Shown here piece by piece: positions 7,108-12,491 of a stretch of DNA of 12,491 bases. Position numbers and translations under genes: made by a program. Numbering within the stretch: position 1 is the first letter of the stretch; each line of letters starts with the position of its first letter. Origin of the DNA: JAAYYM01 sp964483155 (GTDB lineage: Bacteria > Bacillota > Clostridia > Lachnospirales > Lachnospiraceae); the NCBI GenBank assembly GCA_964483155.1, contig CAZAAC010000059.1, positions 1 to 12,491 of the forward strand. The letters run 5' to 3'. The notes under the pieces are model-generated. The model was not told where the DNA came from and did no database searches. It saw only the letters and a program-made list of their open reading frames with translations.

Positions 7108-7950
7108 TTATAATTCCATACTTACATGTCGATTAACATGACAACAAATATTAATAGCAACAGGTAATCCCGCTATATGCGTTGGATATGTATTAATATT
7201 AACAGCTAAAGCCGTTACTGTTCCTCCTAAACCACCAGGCCCTATTCCAAGCTTATTGATTTTTTCGAGCATTTCTTTCTCCAATTCTGCTATATAACTA
7301 ATGGATGAGGATTCGTTCAAATCACGCGTAAGTGCTTTTTTTGCCATAATAGCACATTTCTCAAAAGTTCCACCTATTCCTACACCTATTATCATTGGAG
7401 GGCAAGCGTTTGGACCGGCATTTGCAACTGTTTCTAATATTGCCTTTTTAACACCTTCTATACCGTCTGCTGGTTTCAGCATAAATATTTGACTCATATT
7501 TTCACTTCCAAAACCTTTAGGCGCTACAGTAATTTTTACTTTATCCCCAGGAACAAATTCATAATGAATAATTGCAGGTGTATTATCATTTGTATTTTCT
7601 CTAATCAACGGGTCCTTCACAACTGATTTTCTTAAATACCCATCAACATAACCTCTTCTTACACCTTCATTAATAGCTTCTTCCAAAAATCCACCTTCAA
7701 AATACACTTCCTGCCCTATTTCCATAAAAATAACAGTCATTCCTGTATCTTGACAAATAGGAATCATCTCTTGACCTGCAATCTGAAGGTTTTCTTGTAG
7801 TTGACATAATATTTGTCTTCCGATTACTGATTTTTCTTTATCGACAGCTACTCCGAGAACCTTTTCCATATCTTCAGACAAAAAGTGATTTGCTTCTATA
7901 CACATTTTCTTTATTGCATTTATTACCTCTATTACATTTATTATTCGCAT
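7108..7950 (-). CDS. fumA: Class I fumarate hydratase, alpha subunit (4Fe-4S N-terminal domain)
   Basis: This large subunit carries the catalytic 4Fe-4S cluster of an oxygen-sensitive fumarase. In anaerobes the enzyme usually serves the reductive branch, malate to fumarate. From the ATG at 7950 it has 280 residues, the normal size of the subunit. The three expected cluster cysteines are Cys66 in ICQDTGM, Cys183 in NACPP, and one of Cys269/Cys270 in CCHVNRH near the C-terminus. Other conserved stretches are APKGFGSENMS and GIGPGGLGGT. The frame is open upstream to 8016, but that extension would lie in the gyrA terminator. A GAGG 6 bases before the ATG at 7950, together with the typical MRIINV start, supports the shorter form. 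It heads the fumA-fumB-plsC-yfhO cluster. Tartrate dehydratase TtdA is the main alternative. Confidence 0.92.
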   Translation of the reverse strand: MRIINVIEVINAIKKMCIEANHFLSEDMEKVLGVAVDKEKSVIGRQILCQLQENLQIAGQEMIPICQDTGMTVIFMEIGQEVYFEGGFLEEAINEGVRRGYVDGYLRKSVVKDPLIRENTNDNTPAIIHYEFVPGDKVKITVAPKGFGSENMSQIFMLKPADGIEGVKKAILETVANAGPNACPPMIIGVGIGGTFEKCAIMAKKALTRDLNESSSISYIAELEKEMLEKINKLGIGPGGLGGTVTALAVNINTYPTHIAGLPVAINICCHVNRHVSMEL

Positions 7951-7988
7951 CTCTTTCCTCTTATCTTTTTTACATATGCTTTTTTTAT

Positions 7989-8025
7989 AAAAAAGGATTG
8001 TAGATAAAGTTATCACAATCCTTTT
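7989..8025 (-). terminator. Strong intrinsic terminator after gyrA
   Basis: On the minus strand an 11-bp perfect stem (8015-8025 with 7991-8001) is extended inside by GATA/TATC around an ACTT loop, and the 3' arm runs into six Ts. It begins 15 bp after the gyrA stop codon, so gyrBA transcripts should end here. The fumA start codon is only about 38 bp downstream and I recognise no good promoter between them. Confidence 0.92.
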
Positions 8026-8040
8026 ATTTTAATCTGTCAG

Positions 8041-10554
8041 TTATGCTTCTTCGTTTTCTGTTGGAAGTATTACTTCTTCATGAATAATAACTCTGATTTT
8101 GTCTTCATCAGGGATATCTTCCATTGCATCTTCTACATTAGAAAATTCTTGCTTTCCATCAGATACTTTTTCCCTTACTTTTGCTATCTTTGCAACTTTT
8201 ACCCCTTCACTAAGATTAATCATTTTTACTCCAGATGTTATTCTACCAAGCGTAGATATATCTTCCATACGTAACTGTATAAGAATACCTTCTGTTGTAA
8301 TCATCATTATCTCATGATCATCATTCACTGCTTTGACACCAACAACATCTCCTGTTTTCTCAGTAATTTTATAACATTTAACACCTTTTCCCCCACGTTT
8401 TTGAACTGTAAATTCATTTAAATAAGTACGTTTCCCCATTCCATTTTCAGATACAATCAAAAGAGAATCTCCTTGATGATCTAATTGCATTCCTACAATT
8501 TCATCTCCATCGGAAATATTCATTCCAATAACACCCATGGATGCTCTTCCTGTAGCGCGTACATCAGTTTCTTTAAAACGTATACACATTCCGTGTTTTG
8601 TTATTAAAAAAGCTTCTGTATTTTCATCTGTAATCTTAACCTCAATTAGTTCATCATCATCACGAAGATTAATTGCTGCTAATCCATTTTTACGTACATT
8701 GCTATATTCTATAATATTTGTTTTTTTAATAATTCCTTTTTTTGTAACCATAAATAAATTCTTATTTTCTTCATAGTCTTTTATTGGAATAATCGCTGAT
8801 ATTTTTTCTCCTGGATTTAATTGTAAAAGATTAATAATTGCCATTCCTCTTGCTGTTCTACTTGCTTCTGGAATTTCATATGCTTTTAAACGATAAACAC
8901 GTCCATAATTTGTAAAAAACATAATATAATGATGGGTTGTCGTCATTAAGAGGTCTTCAATATAGTCTTCTTCTATTGTTTGCATTCCTTTAATGCCTCT
9001 TCCTCCACGATTTTGACTTTTAAAATTATCAATAGTCATACGCTTAATATAACCAAGGCTTGTCATTGCAATAACAGTATTATCGCGAGGAATAAGATCT
9101 TCCATTGAAATATCAAATTCATCAAATCCTATCTGACTTCTTCTATCATCTCCATATTTGTTTGAAATAAGAACTATTTCTTCTCTAATAACACCTAGTA
9201 ATTTTCTTTCGTCTGCCAAAATTGCATTTAATTCTGTGATTTTTTTCATTAATTCTGCATACTCTGTTTCTAATTTTTCTCTTTCTAGTCCTGTTAAAGC
9301 ACGAAGTCTCATATCTACAATTGCTTGGGATTGCACTTCTGATAAGCCAAAGCGTTCAATTAGTCTTTCTTTTGCTTCTGCTGTAGATTGACTTCCACGT
9401 ATAATTTTAATTACTTCGTCAATATTATCAAGTGCTATTAATAATCCTTGCAAAATATGGGCACGTTCTTCTGCTTTATTTAAATCATATTTTGTTCTTC
9501 TTGTTATAACATTTTTTTGATGCTGCAAATAAAAATGTAACATTTGATGTAAATTCATAACCAGCGGTTCATTATTCACAAGCGCAAGCATATTCACTCC
9601 AAATGTATCCTGTAATTGTGTATGCTTATATAACTGATTAATAATAACATTCGCATTACTATCCCTGCGTAGTTCTACAACAATACGCATTCCATCTCTA
9701 TCAGATTCATCTCGCAAATCGGTTATGCCATCGATTCTCTTATCTCTAACAAGTTCTGCCATCTTTTCAATAAGCCTAGCTTTATTAACCATATATGGCA
9801 GTTCAGAAATAATAATACGGCTTTTTCCATTTTGCATCATTTCAATATCAGTTATACCACGAACACGAATTTTCCCACGTCCTGTTCTATATGCTTCCTC
9901 AATACCTCTAGTACCAAGAATAATACCACCTGTCGGAAAATCTGGTCCTTTAATAATATCAATCAATTCATCTATATCTGTCTCTCTATCGTTTTCTACT
10001 TGATTATCTATTATTTTTACAACAGCACTTATTACTTCTCTCAAATTGTGGGGGGGTATATTGGTTGCCATACCTACAGCTATACCTGTTGTACCATTAA
10101 CTAAGAGATTAGGATATCTACTTGGAAGTACTACTGGTTCACTCTCTGTTTCATCAAAATTAGGTATAAAATCAACTGTATCTTTATTAATATCTGCTAA
10201 CATTTCCATTGAAATTTTAGACAATCGTGCTTCTGTATAACGCATTGCCGCAGCACCATCTCCATCTACTGATCCGAAATTTCCATGTCCATCAACAAGA
10301 GGATATCTCGTAGACCATGGCTGTGCCATATTTACTAAAGAGCCATAAATTGAACTATCACCATGAGGATGATATTTTCCCATCGTATCACCAATAATAC
10401 GAGCACATTTTCTATGTGGTTTATCTGGTCCATTATTTAATTCTATCATAGAAAACAGAACTCTACGTTGAACTGGTTTTAAGCCATCTCTAATATCAGG
10501 CAATGCCCTAGATGCAATAACACTCATTGCATAATCAATATAGGATGTTTCCAT
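8041..10554 (-). CDS. gyrA: DNA gyrase subunit A (main reading frame; N-terminus displaced by a frameshift)
   Basis: GyrA is the DNA breakage-reunion subunit of gyrase (A2B2), which introduces negative supercoils. This frame gives 837 residues from METSYIDYAM. The catalytic Tyr106, preceded by Arg105, lies in AAMRYTEAR (Tyr122 in Escherichia coli). The quinolone-determining region has GKYHPHGDSS, with Ser67 at the E. coli Ser83 position and Gly71 at the Asp87 position. The C-terminal wrapping domain has the GyrA box QNRGGRG (514-520) and a second box-like QKRGGKG (718-724), which identify it as GyrA rather than ParC. The tail is acidic. The ATG at 10554 has no Shine-Dalgarno, and the frame lacks the usual 15-17 residues before METSYIDYAM. 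Those residues are encoded just upstream in another frame (10535-10603). A strong terminator follows the stop codon by 15 bp. Confidence 0.93.
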   Translation of the reverse strand: METSYIDYAMSVIASRALPDIRDGLKPVQRRVLFSMIELNNGPDKPHRKCARIIGDTMGKYHPHGDSSIYGSLVNMAQPWSTRYPLVDGHGNFGSVDGDGAAAMRYTEARLSKISMEMLADINKDTVDFIPNFDETESEPVVLPSRYPNLLVNGTTGIAVGMATNIPPHNLREVISAVVKIIDNQVENDRETDIDELIDIIKGPDFPTGGIILGTRGIEEAYRTGRGKIRVRGITDIEMMQNGKSRIIISELPYMVNKARLIEKMAELVRDKRIDGITDLRDESDRDGMRIVVELRRDSNANVIINQLYKHTQLQDTFGVNMLALVNNEPLVMNLHQMLHFYLQHQKNVITRRTKYDLNKAEERAHILQGLLIALDNIDEVIKIIRGSQSTAEAKERLIERFGLSEVQSQAIVDMRLRALTGLEREKLETEYAELMKKITELNAILADERKLLGVIREEIVLISNKYGDDRRSQIGFDEFDISMEDLIPRDNTVIAMTSLGYIKRMTIDNFKSQNRGGRGIKGMQTIEEDYIEDLLMTTTHHYIMFFTNYGRVYRLKAYEIPEASRTARGMAIINLLQLNPGEKISAIIPIKDYEENKNLFMVTKKGIIKKTNIIEYSNVRKNGLAAINLRDDDELIEVKITDENTEAFLITKHGMCIRFKETDVRATGRASMGVIGMNISDGDEIVGMQLDHQGDSLLIVSENGMGKRTYLNEFTVQKRGGKGVKCYKITEKTGDVVGVKAVNDDHEIMMITTEGILIQLRMEDISTLGRITSGVKMINLSEGVKVAKIAKVREKVSDGKQEFSNVEDAMEDIPDEDKIRVIIHEEVILPTENEEA

Positions 10555-10603
10555 TGTCTTTTAAATCAACATCGTGGATTTTATCAAATATTTTGTCATC
10601 CAT
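10535..10603 (-). pseudogene. gyrA: Out-of-frame 5' end of gyrA (22 codons)
   Basis: From the ATG at 10603 the frame reads MDDKIFDKIHDVDLK, which matches the usual N-terminal arm of clostridial GyrA, then leaves the conserved sequence and stops at TGA (10535-10537). The conserved continuation (K)TMETSYIDYAM is in the +1 frame, where a TAA lies just upstream. The break falls at the A-run in TTTAAAAGACAATG. Two more As, or one base fewer, would restore an uninterrupted gene of about 854 residues. AGGAG lies 11 bases before this ATG, and the start is 18 bp after the gyrB stop. Possible explanations are a homopolymer sequencing error, a true mutation bypassed by re-initiation at 10554, or ribosomal or transcriptional slippage. 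Confidence 0.8.
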
Positions 10604-10614
10604 TTTATACTTTT

Positions 10615-10619
10615 CTCCT
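10615..10619 (-). promoter_or_regulatory. Ribosome binding site of gyrA
   Basis: AGGAG on the minus strand lies 3 bases after the gyrB stop codon and 11 bases before the ATG at 10603. It is the only good Shine-Dalgarno in the gyrB-gyrA junction. It therefore assigns translation initiation to the upstream ATG rather than to the in-frame ATG at 10554, which has none. This is the main evidence that the gyrA reading frame is interrupted rather than simply short. Confidence 0.75.
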
Positions 10620-10621
10620 GT

Positions 10622-12491
10622 CTATATATCAAGGTTTCTTACATACTTTGCATTTTCTTCAATAAATTCTCTTCGTGGTTCTACTTTATCTCCCATAAGG
10701 GTTGTAAAAGTTAAATCTATTTCAGAAGAAGCTTCTTCATCCATAGTAACGCGGAGTAAAATTCTTCTTTCAGGATCCATTGTTGTTTCCCATAACTGAT
10801 CAGCATCCATTTCTCCAAGTCCTTTATATCTCTGTATCTTATTATTATTATCTCTCCCAACCTCTAATAATATATTACTTAATTCTTCATCATTATATGC
10901 ATACCAGACTTTCTTATTCTTTTCTAGTTTATATAGTGGTGGTTGTGCAAGATATATATGTCCCTTTTTAATTAAATCTGGCATGAACCTATATAAAAAG
11001 GTAAGGAGTAAAGTACTAATATGTGCACCATCAACATCTGCATCTGTCATAATAATAATTTTATGATATCGAAGTTTTGTAATATCAAAATCATCATGAA
11101 TACCTGTTCCAAAGGCTGTAATCATTGCTTTAATTTCAGCATTTGTATATATTCTATCTAATCTGGCTTTTTCTACATTTAAAATTTTTCCACGTAAAGG
11201 AAGTATTGCTTGTGTACTTCTGCTTCTAGCCGTTTTTGCTGAACCACCAGCAGAATCACCTTCTACAATATATATTTCACAATTTACTGGATCTTTATCT
11301 GAACAATCAGCAAGCTTACCAGGAAGTGACATACCTTCTAAAGCGGTTTTTCTCCTAGTTAAATCTCTTGCTTTTCTAGCAGCTTCTCTAGCACGTTGCG
11401 CTAATATCGATTTCTCGCATATTATTTTTGCTATTGGAGGATTTTGTTCTAAAAAATAAGTCAATTGTTCACTGACTATATTATCTACAGCTCCCCTTGC
11501 TTCGCTATTTCCAAGTTTTTGTTTTGTCTGACCTTCAAATTGAGGATCCTCAATTTTAATACTAATAATTGCTGTTAAACCTTCACGTATGTCATCGCCC
11601 GACAAATTAGATTCGTTATCCTTTAATAATTTTGTACTTCTTGCATAATCATTAAATGTTTTTGTGATTGCATTTCTATAACCAGTTAAATGTGTTCCTC
11701 CTTCTGGTGTTGTAATATTATTTACAAAACTAAAAACACTCTCATTGTAAGAATCATTATGTTGCATTGCAACTTCAACATATACATTATCCTTTGTACC
11801 TTCAAAATACATTATATTATCATATAATGCTGTCTTACTTTTATTTAAATAATTAACAAATTCTTTAATACCACCTTCATAATAAAACTCTTTTTCTATA
11901 AATTTTTCTTCTCTTTCATCTCTAATTACAATTCTTAAATTTTTAGTTAAAAAAGCCATTTCACGTAATCTTTGTTTTAATACATCAAAATCATATACTA
12001 TTTCCTCAAAAATAGAATCATCTGGTAAAAAAGAAATCATGGTACCTGTTTTATTATTATCACATTCTCCTATTATTTCTAGTTTTTGAACAACATGTCC
12101 TCTTTCATAACGTTGTTTGTATATTTTTCCTTCAGAAAAAATTTGGACTTCCAACCAATTTGAAAGAGCATTTACAACAGACGCACCAACTCCATGAAGT
12201 CCACCTGATACTTTATATCCTCCTCCTCCAAATTTTCCACCTGCATGTAATATAGTAAATACAACTTCTACAGCTGGAATTCCTGCCTTATGATTTATTC
12301 CTATAGGAATTCCTCTTCCGTTATCAATTACAGTAACTGAATTATCTTTATTTAATATTATTTCTATTTTATTACAAAAACCTGCTAAAGCCTCATCTAC
12401 AGAATTATCAACAATTTCATAAACTAAATGATGTAATCCTTTTGATGATGTAGTACCAATATACATACCAGGTCTTTTTCTTACTGCTTCT
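10622..12491 (-). CDS. gyrB: DNA gyrase subunit B (5' end cut by window edge)
   Basis: GyrB supplies the ATPase and TOPRIM parts of gyrase. The frame is open to the window edge and reads EAVRKRPGMYIG before the internal Met at 12466, so that Met is not the start and only the extreme N-terminus is missing. The GHKL ATPase shows EIVDNSVDEALAG, DNGRGIPIG and GGLHGVGASVVNALS, with GGTHLTGYR and the QTK loop (GQTKQKLGNSEARG) in the transducer. The TOPRIM domain has EGDSAGGSAKTARSRSTQ, LPLRGKILNVEKARLDRI, and the metal-binding DADVDG. The C-terminus has QRYKGLGEMDADQLWETTMD and ends in KYVRNLDI, the standard GyrB ending, without the insertion found in proteobacterial GyrB. The stop lies 18 bp before the upstream gyrA ATG, so gyrBA form one operon. 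ParE is unlikely given the immediate gyrA partner with GyrA boxes. Confidence 0.97.
   Translation of the reverse strand, partial: EAVRKRPGMYIGTTSSKGLHHLVYEIVDNSVDEALAGFCNKIEIILNKDNSVTVIDNGRGIPIGINHKAGIPAVEVVFTILHAGGKFGGGGYKVSGGLHGVGASVVNALSNWLEVQIFSEGKIYKQRYERGHVVQKLEIIGECDNNKTGTMISFLPDDSIFEEIVYDFDVLKQRLREMAFLTKNLRIVIRDEREEKFIEKEFYYEGGIKEFVNYLNKSKTALYDNIMYFEGTKDNVYVEVAMQHNDSYNESVFSFVNNITTPEGGTHLTGYRNAITKTFNDYARSTKLLKDNESNLSGDDIREGLTAIISIKIEDPQFEGQTKQKLGNSEARGAVDNIVSEQLTYFLEQNPPIAKIICEKSILAQRAREAARKARDLTRRKTALEGMSLPGKLADCSDKDPVNCEIYIVEGDSAGGSAKTARSRSTQAILPLRGKILNVEKARLDRIYTNAEIKAMITAFGTGIHDDFDITKLRYHKIIIMTDADVDGAHISTLLLTFLYRFMPDLIKKGHIYLAQPPLYKLEKNKKVWYAYNDEELSNILLEVGRDNNNKIQRYKGLGEMDADQLWETTMDPERRILLRVTMDEEASSEIDLTFTTLMGDKVEPRREFIEENAKYVRNLDI

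Noticed and set aside
7951..8016. Longer fumA starting at 8016
   Set aside because: The extra 22 codons run through the gyrA terminator hairpin, and the ATG at 7950 has a good ribosome binding site and gives the standard subunit length.
8080..10240. Several open frames of 60 to 90 codons on the plus strand inside gyrA
   Set aside because: They are antisense shadows of a conserved gene, have no ribosome binding sites and no recognisable protein features.
10557..10567. Classical -1 programmed frameshift at T TTA AAA in gyrA
   Set aside because: The heptamer fits a -1 slippery site, but the downstream GyrA frame is +1 (or -2) relative to the start frame, so a -1 shift would not produce GyrA.

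Overview
The window is an AT-rich stretch of a bacterial chromosome, and every gene in it lies on the minus strand. Its GyrB and GyrA sequences, a two-subunit oxygen-sensitive type (class I) fumarase, a tRNA without encoded CCA and tandem sigma-A-type promoters before an apparent rRNA leader all point to a low-GC anaerobic Firmicute of the class Clostridia. Lachnospiraceae-like is my best guess; the genus cannot be read from this sequence. Gyrase genes reading toward an rRNA operon recall the origin-proximal gyrB-gyrA-rrn layout known in Bacillus, so the window probably lies near oriC with its genes on the leading strand.

In transcription order (right to left) the layout is as follows. gyrB (5' end cut by the window edge) and gyrA encode DNA gyrase and end at a strong intrinsic terminator. 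Then comes a tightly spaced set, fumA-fumB-plsC-yfhO (copy 2), with gaps of 15 to 26 bp, which looks like one operon for fumarate/malate interconversion, phosphatidic acid synthesis and cell-envelope glycosylation. Next is a stand-alone tRNA-Ser(GCU) gene with a perfect consensus promoter and its own terminator. A second, paralogous yfhO (copy 1) follows. The left end holds two tandem promoters, a hairpin and a leader sequence typical of an rRNA operon whose 16S gene would lie beyond position 1.

The most unusual feature is at the start of gyrA. The well-placed Shine-Dalgarno and ATG at 10603 open the expected GyrA N-terminus, but that frame stops after 22 codons. The rest of GyrA continues in the +1 frame from an ATG at 10554. 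Either the gene carries a real or artefactual short-indel frameshift in an A-run, or it relies on slippage or re-initiation. Other points of interest are the duplicated yfhO genes flanking a tRNA gene, and two genes (fumA and yfhO copy 1) that sit directly behind strong terminators with almost no room for a promoter.

I found no mobile element, CRISPR array, phage gene or clearly new system. Apart from the gyrA start, the region is ordinary housekeeping and envelope DNA. No gene-free stretch exceeds 300 bases; the longest are 1-244 (rRNA promoter and leader region) and 3003-3191 (tRNA promoter region).
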